Below the pieces are notes generated by a model. It saw nothing but the letters and a program-made list of their open reading frames with translations. It searched no databases and was not told the origin of the DNA. Positions 42,648 through 50,832 of a DNA stretch of 64,000 nucleotides are shown in pieces. Positions within the stretch are counted from its first letter, which is position 1; each line of letters starts with the position of its first letter. The translations under genes and the position numbers were made by a program. This DNA is from Actinopolymorpha sp. NPDC004070 (GTDB lineage Bacteria > Actinomycetota > Actinomycetes > Propionibacteriales > Actinopolymorphaceae): contig NZ_JBEXMJ010000003.1 in NCBI RefSeq assembly GCF_040610475.1, positions 1-64,000 of the forward strand, given 5' to 3'.

Positions 42648-43547
42648 ATGATCAACCTGCCCGAGGCGTTCGTACGCGAGACCGTGCGTCGCGAAGGTGA
42701 AGCGGGCGAGCGATGGATCGCGTCCCTCCCCGGGCTCGTCGACGATCTCCTTCACCAGTGGGCCTGTACGCCGACCGGACCGGTGATGCACGGCAAGGTC
42801 GGCGTCGTCGTTCCCGTACGCCGGCGGGACGGATCCACCGCGGTGCTGAAGGTGTCGTTCCCGCATCCGGGCAACGTCGACGAGCCCACCGCCTACGCCG
42901 CGTGGGCGGGCCGCGGAGCCGTGTGCCTGTACGAACGAGACGACGCGCGCTTCGCGATGCTGCTCGAACAGGTCGAGCAGACCACCCTGGTCGACGTCGA
43001 GGACGACGACGAGGCCGCCGCCGTGTGCGGACGGATCACCCGTCTGCTGGCGGTTCCGGCCCCGCCTGGGCTTCGCCGGCTGAGCGACCGCGCGGAGGGA
43101 CAGGAACACGAACTCCGCGCCGCGTCCGGGACGCTGCTCAGCCACGTGCCCCGCCGGACTGTCGACGCGGCGCTGGCCACCATCCGCGAGCTGGGACGCG
43201 AGCAACCGGACCTGCTCGTCCACGGTGACCTGCACTACGAGAATGTCGTACGCGCGAACCGCGAACCCTGGTTGGTGATCGATCCCAAGGGGTTCGCGGG
43301 CGACCCGGCGAACGACGCGTTCAGTGTGGTGGTCGGAGGCGCCCAGCGTCAATTGAGCCTTGACAGCCTCTGTGCCCACATTCGCCGCCGGCTGGCGATC
43401 TTCGCCGACGCGGCCGAGCTCGATCGGGAGCGTGTGCTCCGCTGGGCGCAGGCGCACACCCTCCTGCACGCGTGCTGGGCTCGCAACGCCTCGGATCCGG
43501 AGGGTACGGCCGCGTTCGCCGAGCAGGTCGCGACCGTCCTGACCTGA
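42648..43547 (+). CDS. Aminoglycoside/hydroxyurea kinase, APH(6)-like
   Basis: The 299-residue protein matches the APH_6_hur family, which includes streptomycin 6-kinase and hydroxyurea phosphotransferase. It starts INLPEAFVRETVRREGEAGE and has a nucleotide-binding Lys strand in TAVLKVSFPHPGN. The catalytic loop is LLVHGDLHYENVV and the metal-binding motif is WLVIDPKGFAGDPANDA. All active-site residues are present. It would phosphorylate the 6-OH of streptidine or a similar hydroxyl; exact substrate is uncertain. It is on the same strand as the MFS exporter with a 65-base gap. Confidence 0.85.
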   Translation: MINLPEAFVRETVRREGEAGERWIASLPGLVDDLLHQWACTPTGPVMHGKVGVVVPVRRRDGSTAVLKVSFPHPGNVDEPTAYAAWAGRGAVCLYERDDARFAMLLEQVEQTTLVDVEDDDEAAAVCGRITRLLAVPAPPGLRRLSDRAEGQEHELRAASGTLLSHVPRRTVDAALATIRELGREQPDLLVHGDLHYENVVRANREPWLVIDPKGFAGDPANDAFSVVVGGAQRQLSLDSLCAHIRRRLAIFADAAELDRERVLRWAQAHTLLHACWARNASDPEGTAAFAEQVATVLT

Positions 43548-43566
43548 TTCGCAGGGCCCGGGGAGC

Positions 43567-44367
43567 TCAGACCTTCTGCCATACGGACACGTGCCTGGTG
43601 CTGTCGGCGGTGAACTCCGAGCGGTCCCAGCCGGCCCAGCGATGCGTGAGTCTCATGCCCGCGATGCGTGCCATCAGGTCCATCTCGGCCGGCCAGGCGT
43701 ACCGGAACGGGATGCGGCGGAAGCGTCCCTTGCCCTCCGGGGTCACGGTGACGTGGTTGGACGTGAACTCCTGTGTCACCACGTCGTACTGGTCGAATCC
43801 CACGTAGCCACCGCGGTGTGCGTCGGGTGCGACCGTGAACGGAACGGTGTCCTGCCCGGGCGGCAGGCGGCGAAGATCCGGTACGCCCACCTCGATGAGG
43901 AACAGCCCGCCGGTACGCAGGTGCGCGGCCGCGTTGCGGAAGACGTCGACCTGCCCGTCCTGGGTGGTCACGTTGCTGATCGTGTTGAACACGAGGTAGA
44001 CCAGCGAGAAGTCACCGGCGCCGTCCACCCGCGTCGTCGTCATGTCGCCGATGGTCACCTCGACCGCGTCGCCGCCCGGCTTGATGGGGACCCGTGCCGC
44101 CATCGCCTCGCTGAGTTCGATGCCGCTGACCGGGACGCCGCGGGTGGCCAGCGGGGCGGCGATCCGGCCGGTCCCGACGGCGAACTCGAGGACGGCACCG
44201 CCGGCGGCCAGGTCCTGCAGGACGTCCACCGCGGCCGCGATCACCTCGGGTGCGTTGGCGCCGCCGGGGTCGTCGTAGCTCGCGGCCACGCTCTCGGGAA
44301 ACCAGCCGTCGGCGGGGTTGTCGCCGCTCTCGGCGGAAGGGCCGCTGTCGTTCACCTCATCGGTCAC
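43567..44367 (-). CDS. Class I SAM-dependent methyltransferase
   Basis: The 266-residue protein has AdoMet-binding motif I, GAVLEFAVGTGRIAAPLA, then motif II GIELSEAMAARV and an acidic motif IV region FSLVYLVFNTISNV. The C-terminal half is longer than in UbiE-like enzymes, with FRYAWPAEMDLMARIAG, a layout typical of small-molecule methyltransferases in actinobacteria. The substrate is unknown. It is followed at 150 bases by a second, frameshifted methyltransferase gene in the same direction. Confidence 0.85.
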   Translation of the reverse strand: MTDEVNDSGPSAESGDNPADGWFPESVAASYDDPGGANAPEVIAAAVDVLQDLAAGGAVLEFAVGTGRIAAPLATRGVPVSGIELSEAMAARVPIKPGGDAVEVTIGDMTTTRVDGAGDFSLVYLVFNTISNVTTQDGQVDVFRNAAAHLRTGGLFLIEVGVPDLRRLPPGQDTVPFTVAPDAHRGGYVGFDQYDVVTQEFTSNHVTVTPEGKGRFRRIPFRYAWPAEMDLMARIAGMRLTHRWAGWDRSEFTADSTRHVSVWQKV

Positions 44368-44517
44368 GACCCAGAGGCTATGCGCGGTGAGGACCGGTCC
44401 TCACATCGTTTTTCGTGGGCCGCGAGTAGGCGTACTCCGATCGCAGAACTCCCATGATCACCACGTCAACATGACTTCTCACCAACGAACATCAGACTGC
44501 TCCGATCTCTCCGCTGA

Positions 44518-45327
44518 TCAGCGTCGCGCCCGACCCAGCAATGCGGCGTGGGGGAGGGTCAGCAGACCGTCCGCGTCGGCGAACTCCGCGGCGAACTCGT
44601 CGAAGTACCGCCTGATCTCGGCCCGGACCGCGGGCGGCTGGCTCTGGATCAGCTGCCCGGTGAACGCCACTCCCGCGGCCGGTCCGCTCCACCACTCCTC
44701 GGCGGTGACCCGGTGGTCCCAGCGCCGCGTCTCGCAGGAGACCTCCCGCAGACCTGCCGCGGCCAGCAACCCGGTCAGCCCCTCCGCGGTGCGTGCGAAG
44801 TCCTCCTCCGTCGGCAACGGCGGAAGGTGGGGCGGCCGTTGCGCGCCGGCGGCCTGGACGGCGCGACCGATCAGCGACTGCCCGGGCGCGGGCGGCGTCG
44901 GCCAGATCGTCAGGGCGACCCATCCGCCGGGGCGCACCACGCGGCGGAGTTCGGCCAGCGCGGACCGGGGCTGCCCGACGTGGTTGAGCACGAAGTTGCC
45001 CACGACGGCATCGAACTCCCCGTCTCCGAACGGCAGGTCGGGCAGGACGGCGACCCGGCAGTCGGCGGCGGGCGCCGATGCGCGGGCGAGTTCGACCATC
45101 GTGGGTTCGGCGTCCACGGCGGTGACCGTCGCGCCTCGGGCGTACGCGGCGGCGGCGACCGTGCCGGGGCCGGTTCCCACGTCCAGCAGCCGAACGCGGG
45201 GCCCTACCTCGGCCGCGTCGAGCAGTCTGGGACCGCATGCGAACAGAGCCGGGCGAAGGTGCCGGCGTAGGCGCCGGCCCGCCCCGCCCAGATCTGCCGT
45301 TCGCTGTCGTCGAAGGTCACCGACACA
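44518..45327 (-). pseudogene. Class I methyltransferase, frameshifted near its N-terminus
   Basis: Reading from the GTG at 45327, FDDSERQIWAGRAGAYAGTF and ARLCSHAVP form a typical N-terminal helix. At about 45229 one base is missing, and the protein continues in the next frame with RLLDAAEVGPRVRLLDVGTG, the AdoMet motif I. VDAEPTMVELARAS, VVGNFVLNHVGQP and a complete C-terminus follow, ending at 44518. GGAGG lies upstream of 45327. The 3' frame alone (220 codons from 45180) lacks the start of the fold. Either a true pseudogene or an indel in the assembly. Confidence 0.65.
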
Positions 45328-45441
45328 GGACCGACACCTCCCGAAGGCCGCATTCGGCCGAGCGTGATCATTGAAGCCCCGAGCCTAGGGCAGGCCTTGG
45401 AGCATCGGGCCGTCCGTCCCGGGCGACGTAAACTGCCTGGC

Positions 45442-46107
45442 ATGCCTACCGGCGGCATCGGTCGGCAGTACGAACCGGCGCGAACCACCCGTACGCAGCG
45501 GATCGCCCTGGCGTTTCGCCAGCGTGCGGCCGAGACGCGGGCGCTTGCCGCCAGACTGCGCAGAGGTGCCTCCGAGCGCCGCAGGCTCCTGGCCGCCCAC
45601 GCCGGCGAGGCGTCCATGCGTCGTGAACGGGCCGCCGAGGAGCGCGCCCGGGCGGGGGCCGAACGCGAACGCGCGGGCAAGGACCGACGGCGGGTGTCGC
45701 ATCTGCGCGGCGTCGCCGCCGATGCACGTCGCCGCCTGGAGGAACTCCGCTACATCCAGGCCACCGAACGCATGCGCGCCGCCAACGAGCGCGACCAGCT
45801 CGCCGACCAGCGCGACCGCGAAGCCGACGTTCGTGACCGTGACGCCGACGAGCGGGAGCTGGCCGCCGACGAACGGGACCGATCAGCCGACCTGCGCAAT
45901 CACGAGGCGGACCTGAGGGAGCGGTTGTCGGACGACCGAGAACGCGCCGAGGACGAGCGGGACCGCGAAGCCGACGTTCGGGACCGCAACGCCGACGAAC
46001 GCGAAGACGCCGCCAATGAACGCGAACAAGAAGCCGACGAGCGCAACGGCACCGCGGCCGAACACGAGCGTGACGCATCTCGGCGCGGTCGCGCAAGCAA
46101 CGGTTGA
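45442..46107 (+). CDS. Highly charged repeat protein, paralogue of 27557-28237
   Basis: The 221-residue protein shares its head with the earlier protein: GRQYEPARTTRTQRIALAFR, AARLRRGASERRRLLAA and ARRRLEELRYIQATERMR. The second half is again a run of heptads of the A-D-E-R-D-R-E type for about 100 residues. These would form one long salt-bridged helix or coiled coil. No enzymatic or membrane domain is present. The two copies are 17 kb apart and differ at many positions but conserve length and order, so both are probably maintained. Function unknown. Confidence 0.7.
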   Translation: MPTGGIGRQYEPARTTRTQRIALAFRQRAAETRALAARLRRGASERRRLLAAHAGEASMRRERAAEERARAGAERERAGKDRRRVSHLRGVAADARRRLEELRYIQATERMRAANERDQLADQRDREADVRDRDADERELAADERDRSADLRNHEADLRERLSDDRERAEDERDREADVRDRNADEREDAANEREQEADERNGTAAEHERDASRRGRASNG

Positions 46108-46131
46108 CACTGAGCCTCTCACGCTGAAGGT

Positions 46132-47229
46132 TCAGTTCTCCGAACGGCCTCTCGGCCACAGCTGCGGCCTCCGCTTCGCGGCGAGGTCCTCGACCCAGCC
46201 GAAGGCCAGCACCGCCACCACCAGCAGTGGCCAGGTGAGCACGTACTTCCACCAATTCGTCTGCAGGGGAAGGGATTTCGCGAGCGACGGCACACTCCAC
46301 ATCCAGTCGATCACCAGGACTGCGGCGATCAGCGCGAGCTCGTGCCAGAGGTAGATGGTCACGGCCCGTGCGTTGAACACGTGCACCAGCGTGTCGATCG
46401 GCCGCGTACGCCGCAGCCAGCCGAGGTCATGTGGCCGGAAACGCAACAGCAGAAGGACGAACCCGAACGACCAGTACGCCTGGGCGAGCGGGATCGGGCC
46501 CAGATCGTAGGCCTGCTGGGTCTGGTGGGTGAGGGCGTACCATCCACCGAAAGCCATCGCGGGCAGGGCGAGAACCCAGGTCGTGCGCGGCGACAGTCGT
46601 GCGATCTGCCCACGATGGTGGGCGAAACCCAGCAGCCAGCACGCGCCGAATACGGTCAGGTCGGTGACGATCCTGCCCAGGGGCGCGGAGTCACCGGTGT
46701 CCAGCACTCGGAGCTGCAGCAGGGTGACCGCCAGCATGGTCCCGGCGATCAGCGGCACCGGCAGCCGCCGGAACACGGGCAGGGCCAGCGGCGCGAGCAG
46801 GACGAACCACAGGTACGCCCGGACGTACCACAGCGGCTCGTTGACCTGCCAGGCCCACTGGTCGAACGGCGGATCGTCCAGCGGTACGACCCACAGCAGC
46901 AGCCGCGCCCACCACTCACCCGCCTGGGACGGGTCGCCGGGAGGTCTCCAGCCGTGCAGGACCATCGCCGGTACGACGAACGCGGCGAAGACCCCGAACG
47001 GCACCAGCAGCCGGCGCATCCGGCTGCCGACCACCGACGGCGCGGGCCTGCGCTCCAGCGAGGCCGCCATCAGTGATCCGGCGAGGGCGAACATTACGCC
47101 GAGAGAAGGGAAGAGCAGCGTCAGCCAGGGCCATCCGAACGCGTGGTAGGTGACGATGCGGACGAGTGCCAGCGCCCGGAGCAGGTCGAGATACCTGTCC
47201 CGGCCGACTCCGGGCGCCGGTTCGGCCAC
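46132..47229 (-). CDS. Acyltransferase-3 family membrane protein
   Basis: The 365-residue protein has about ten membrane helices and the family's first-helix motif RYLDLLRALALVRIVTYHAF, with the His and Arg residues thought to carry out acyl transfer. SLGVMFALAGSLMAASL and ARAVTIYLWHELALIAAVLV follow, the latter being the conserved late helix with YLWHE. These enzymes O-acylate sugars on exported polysaccharides, glycolipids or antibiotics. The gene reads towards the charged repeat gene and lies just after the DUF305 gene's 3' end. Confidence 0.85.
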   Translation of the reverse strand: MAEPAPGVGRDRYLDLLRALALVRIVTYHAFGWPWLTLLFPSLGVMFALAGSLMAASLERRPAPSVVGSRMRRLLVPFGVFAAFVVPAMVLHGWRPPGDPSQAGEWWARLLLWVVPLDDPPFDQWAWQVNEPLWYVRAYLWFVLLAPLALPVFRRLPVPLIAGTMLAVTLLQLRVLDTGDSAPLGRIVTDLTVFGACWLLGFAHHRGQIARLSPRTTWVLALPAMAFGGWYALTHQTQQAYDLGPIPLAQAYWSFGFVLLLLRFRPHDLGWLRRTRPIDTLVHVFNARAVTIYLWHELALIAAVLVIDWMWSVPSLAKSLPLQTNWWKYVLTWPLLVVAVLAFGWVEDLAAKRRPQLWPRGRSEN

Positions 47230-47238
47230 CAGTTCGGG

Positions 47239-47949
47239 TCACAGCTTCCCGGACAGAGCCTGCATCTTCGCGATGTCGGCGGGGTGGTGGGCGACGATGT
47301 CCGCGGCCAGCTTCCTGGCCGGCGGGTACACGCCCTTGGCCTTCTCGACCTTCGCCTCGTCCACCGCGTCGGAGTACTGGTGGATCATCGCGTCCACGTA
47401 CATCTTGTCGAACTCCTTGCCCGACGCGTGCCGGAGGGCGGACAACTCGTGCTCGTCCATCATCTCGGGACTGTGGCGCGGCGAGGGCATCCCGGGGCTG
47501 GGCGACCGCGTCATGTGGGCCGTCATGTGCGGGGACGCCCCGAGGGTCGGGACGGGCTCGCCCCACGCCTTCAGCCACGCGGACAGTTCCGCGATCCTGG
47601 GTGCGTGGTCGGCCCTGACCTTCACCGCGAGCGCCTTGACCTGAGAATTGGTCGCCTTCCTGGCGGCCAGGGTGCTCATCGCCACCACCACCTGGTGGTG
47701 CTCGAGCATCTCCTCGGTGAACTCCACGTCCTGGGCGTTGTGCTTACCGGCCGGAGCGGTCACGCCTGCGGGCTTGGCCGGGGTGGTGCTGCCCCCGCCG
47801 CAGCCCGCGAGGAGTGCCGCGATCCCGACCAGGGCGGCGACGGCGACGACCGAGTACGTGCGCGGCGCCGTTCCTCGTACGACCTTCCGCGCGGCGGTCC
47901 GAGCGGCGCTGTGCGCGCCCTTGTGTACGACGTTCGGTGCGGCACTCAC
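47239..47949 (-). CDS. DUF305 lipoprotein
   Basis: The 236-residue protein starts with a long basic leader and a hydrophobic segment ending in the lipobox LLAGCGGG, so it is exported and lipid-anchored. The mature part is DUF305, a ferritin-like four-helix domain: VEFTEEMLEHHQVVVAMSTL, AMIHQYSDAVDEAKVEKA and DIVAHHPADIAKMQAL. It is rich in His and Met, with paired His in each helix. Many DUF305 genes sit near copper-handling genes, so copper binding is plausible but not shown. GTG 47949 with GGGAG upstream is the preferred start. Confidence 0.85.
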   Translation of the reverse strand: MSAAPNVVHKGAHSAARTAARKVVRGTAPRTYSVVAVAALVGIAALLAGCGGGSTTPAKPAGVTAPAGKHNAQDVEFTEEMLEHHQVVVAMSTLAARKATNSQVKALAVKVRADHAPRIAELSAWLKAWGEPVPTLGASPHMTAHMTRSPSPGMPSPRHSPEMMDEHELSALRHASGKEFDKMYVDAMIHQYSDAVDEAKVEKAKGVYPPARKLAADIVAHHPADIAKMQALSGKL

Positions 47950-48125
47950 GTGGATCTCCCGAGGTCCGGACGAGCAGGAGCGGCGGTGGGTGCGGACCGT
48001 CGTTCCGGCGACACCGGACAGGCGGTCCCCACCGCTGCGTACCCGTGGAGATCGGCGGGACTCACGGTCCCCGGTCCCACGGTGGTCCTGTGGGATTGGT
48101 CCGATCGACCCGGTTGGACCGGTGA

Positions 48126-48708
48126 TCAACTGCCCTGCGGCTGCGGCTGCTCATCTCGCCTGCCGGGAGGTTGCCCGGCCCCCTGGACGCGCCGGCACAG
48201 CAGACCGGCGCCGGCGCCGAGCGCGATCCCCAGCGCCCACCCCGCCAGCACGTCCGTGGGCCAGTGCCCACCGAGGTAGACCATGCACAGCCCCACGAAG
48301 ACACAGCCGGCGGCCAGGATCAGCGTCCACAGACGTCTCGCCCGCGTGGACCCCCACGTCGTCGCCACCAGGACCGCGGTCGCCGCGGCGGAGGTGAGTG
48401 CCGCGTGGGTGGAGGGCATCGACGCGCCGGTGATGTGGACGAGGGCGAGATCCGCGGGCGGTCTGGCCCGGCCGAAGAACTCCTTGAGCAGCCTCGCCGC
48501 GGGCACCGGCGGCCACGACGGCGAGGGCGACCGCGACGGCCTGGCGGTAGGCGCGCCTGGCCACGACGACCGCGACAGCCAGGAGTACGACGACGGACAG
48601 TGCGGTGAGGTTGCTCGCCCACAGCAGTGCCCGCGCAGTCCCGGTGGCCCAGTCGCTGCGATGCGTGGCCACCAGGTGCATGATCCGATCGTCCAGCCAG
48701 CCACCCAC
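48126..48708 (-). pseudogene. PAP2-family phosphatase, frameshifted
   Basis: The upstream frame from about 48708 reads DDRIMHLVATHRSDWATGTA and ALSVVVLLAVAVVVARRA, the first membrane helix. At about 48505-48515 a shift leads into the active-site half: LLKEFFGRARPP, GASMPSTHAALTSAAAT and GGHWPTDVLAGWALG. These are the three PAP2 signature blocks with all catalytic residues. The product would be an integral membrane lipid-phosphate phosphatase. The shift lies in a G/C-rich tract and could be an assembly error; otherwise the gene is inactive. Confidence 0.65.
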
Positions 48709-48887
48709 GGCGCCCCCGTCCTCCCCGCCCTGGCGCGCGAGGATCGGCCCGCCGGTTGCATCGTGCCGTACGGCGACAGGGCGCGCCAGTCGGTCTCCCA
48801 GCCGGTTCTCCGAGCCGATCCCGCCGGCCGGGCCTGCCCGACACTGGTCGGCATCGGCGGGAGCATCGCCTCCGCTGTAGTTCTATG

Positions 48888-48901
48888 CGAACATATGTTC
48901 G
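48888..48901. promoter_or_regulatory. LexA (SOS) box overlapping the dinB start codon
   Basis: CGAACATATGTTCG is a perfect 14-base palindrome that fits the actinobacterial LexA consensus CGAAC-N4-GTTCG. The ATG of dinB (48895-48897) lies in the right half of the site, so bound LexA would cover the start codon. The same place suggests that transcription begins very close to the ATG. Confidence 0.8.
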
Positions 48902-50091
48902 TGACGGCGGACGCGACGATCCTGCACGCGGACCTCGACGCGTTCTACGCCTCGGTCGAGCAGCGCGACGATCCCAGCCTGCGCGGTCGCCCCGTCATCG
49001 TCGGCGGCGGTGTGGTGCTCGCTGCCAGCTACGAGGCCAAGGCCTACGGCGTACGCACCGCGATGGGTGGGGCACAGGCCCGCCGGCTGTGCCCGCAGGC
49101 GATCGTCGTGCCACCCCGGATGTCGGCCTACTCCGAGGCCAGCGCGGCGGTGTTCGAGGTGTTCGAGCAGACGACGCCGCTGGTGGAGGGGCTGTCGATC
49201 GACGAGGCGTTCCTCGACGTCGCCGGGCTCCGGCGGATCTCCGGCGCGCCGGCCGACATCGCGGCGAAGTTGCGGCGCGACGTGCTCGACCAGGTGGGTC
49301 TGCCGATCACGGTCGGGGTGGCCCGGACGAAGTTCCTCGCCAAGGTGGCCAGCGGCGTCGCCAAACCAGACGGTCTGCTCGTGGTGCCTCCCGACGGCGA
49401 GCTGGAATTCCTGCATCCCCTGAACGTCGGCCGGCTGTGGGGAGTCGGTGAGGTGACCGCGAAGAAGCTGCACGACCGGGGGATCACCACCGTCGGCCAC
49501 GTCGCCGAACTCCCGCAGTCGGCACTGGTCGCGATGCTCGGTCAGGCGGCCGGCCGGCACCTGCACGCACTTGCCCACAACCGCGACCCCCGGCCGGTGC
49601 GGGTGGGGCATCGCCGGGGTTCGGTGGGTGCGCAACGCGCTCTCGGCCAGCGGCCGAAATCGTCGGAGGAGGTCGACGCGATCCTCCTCGGACTCGTCGA
49701 GCGGGTGACCCGGCGGATGCGTTCGGCGGGCCGCACCGGCCGCACCGTCGTGCTCCGGTTGCGGTTCGCGGACTTCTCCAGGGTGACGCGGTCGCACTCG
49801 CTGTCCCACCCGACCGCGCAGACGAACGAGATCCTCGAGGCGGTGCGCGGGCTGCGCGCCGCGGCCGCGCCGATGATCGAACGCCGCGGCCTCACCCTCG
49901 TCGGCGTGGCCGTCGGCAACCTCGACGACGACAGCGCGGTCCAGCTGGCGCTGCCGTTCGACCGTCGGCAACACGACGCGCTCGACGAGGCGGTGGACAA
50001 GGTTCGGCGGCGCTTCGACTCCGGCGCGGTGACCAGAGCAGCGCTCCTCGGCCGCGACCAGGGCATCTCCGTCCCGCTGCTTCCCGACTAA
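48895..50091 (+). CDS. dinB: DNA polymerase IV (Y-family)
   Basis: The 398-residue protein is a full Y-family translesion polymerase. It has ILHADLDAFYASVEQ with the first metal Asp at 13, YEAKAYGVRTAM and the catalytic SIDEAFLD at 101-108. A helix-hairpin-helix thumb reads LWGVGEVTAKKLHDRGI, and a little-finger domain is followed by a C-terminus without an obvious clamp-binding QL motif, although VQLALPF at about 350 is a candidate. It copies past lesions at the cost of accuracy. A perfect LexA box overlaps its ATG, so it should be SOS-induced. Its stop overlaps a small convergent gene by four bases. Confidence 0.95.
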   Translation: MFVTADATILHADLDAFYASVEQRDDPSLRGRPVIVGGGVVLAASYEAKAYGVRTAMGGAQARRLCPQAIVVPPRMSAYSEASAAVFEVFEQTTPLVEGLSIDEAFLDVAGLRRISGAPADIAAKLRRDVLDQVGLPITVGVARTKFLAKVASGVAKPDGLLVVPPDGELEFLHPLNVGRLWGVGEVTAKKLHDRGITTVGHVAELPQSALVAMLGQAAGRHLHALAHNRDPRPVRVGHRRGSVGAQRALGQRPKSSEEVDAILLGLVERVTRRMRSAGRTGRTVVLRLRFADFSRVTRSHSLSHPTAQTNEILEAVRGLRAAAAPMIERRGLTLVGVAVGNLDDDSAVQLALPFDRRQHDALDEAVDKVRRRFDSGAVTRAALLGRDQGISVPLLPD

Positions 50092-50312
50092 CGCATGCCC
50101 TGGCTCGGTCGCGTGGGACGGGCCCCTTCCGCGTGGGACGCCCCGGCTGCTTCGTCGGCCAACGCGTACACGCTGTTCCGGTCGCGACTCATCACCCCCA
50201 CGTCGACCATCAGCCGGCGCAGCGTGGCGACGTCGTCGTGGACCTCCCGGACGGTCTCGTTGAGCTCGTCGAGTTCGTGCGCGGCGTCCCGGAGCAGGTC
50301 CGGCCGTACCAC
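50088..50312 (-). CDS. Small helix-turn-helix-like protein, start uncertain
   Basis: From the GTG at 50312 the frame gives 74 residues with a coiled-coil-like helix, ELDELNETVREVHDDVATLR. In the same frame, coding-like sequence continues upstream to about 50435: GEALGLDPKSTARLYGRLTA and VGLIAADGPRIVV. This reads as a winged helix, so the true protein is probably larger and starts with an unusual codon or has lost its start by an indel. A short open frame MRTDEAADEA at about 50487 is out of register. Possibly a DNA-binding regulator of unknown target. Confidence 0.45.
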   Translation of the reverse strand: MVRPDLLRDAAHELDELNETVREVHDDVATLRRLMVDVGVMSRDRNSVYALADEAAGASHAEGARPTRPSQGMR

Positions 50313-50721
50313 GATGCGCGGCCCGTCGGCCGCGATCAGGCCGACCGCGGTGAGCCGTCCGTACAGCCGGGCTGTGCTCTTCGGGTCGAGGCCCAGCGCC
50401 TCCCCACAGCGGCTGACCGCGCCGCGCTCACCGGGGTCGCGTTCCAGTGCGGTCGTGTCGCCTCGTCGGCTGCTTCGTCCGTTCGCATTCGTACGTACTG
50501 CCTCGACTGATCAGCATGGTGAGGGCCGCGGTGTCCCGGCAATCGGTTATCGGCGGCATGCGCCCGGCGGTGAGGTGGCGGCCGCGGCGAAAACGGGTTG
50601 CCGGGCCGGTGGGGCGGATGGTTCACTCCGGCCAGCCGACGAGGCCCAGCACCCAGCCGGCCCACCCACCGAGCCCCCCGAGCCCACGAGCTGATCCGGG
50701 CAGACCGAAAGAGAGACGCAG

Positions 50722-50832
50722 ATGCGAGCCACGTTCATGTCCAGCCGAGAAGGGATCTTCATCTACGTAGAGGACATGACGCGTGGCGCGGACGTTGAAC
50801 CTTGGGATCGTGGCCCATGTCGATGCGGGTAA
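50722..50832 (+). CDS. Short leader ORF overlapping the ribosomal protection gene
   Basis: A 36-codon ORF starts at an ATG with GAGAG upstream and runs over the GTG start of the next gene in another frame, ending 50 bases inside it. Its sequence starts MRATFMSSREGIFIYVEDMT. Ribosomal protection genes such as tet(M) are often controlled by a translated leader. This ORF has the right place and size for such a role. No clear attenuator stem-loop could be drawn by eye, so the function is inference. Confidence 0.4.
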   Translation: MRATFMSSREGIFIYVEDMTRGADVEPWDRGPCRCG

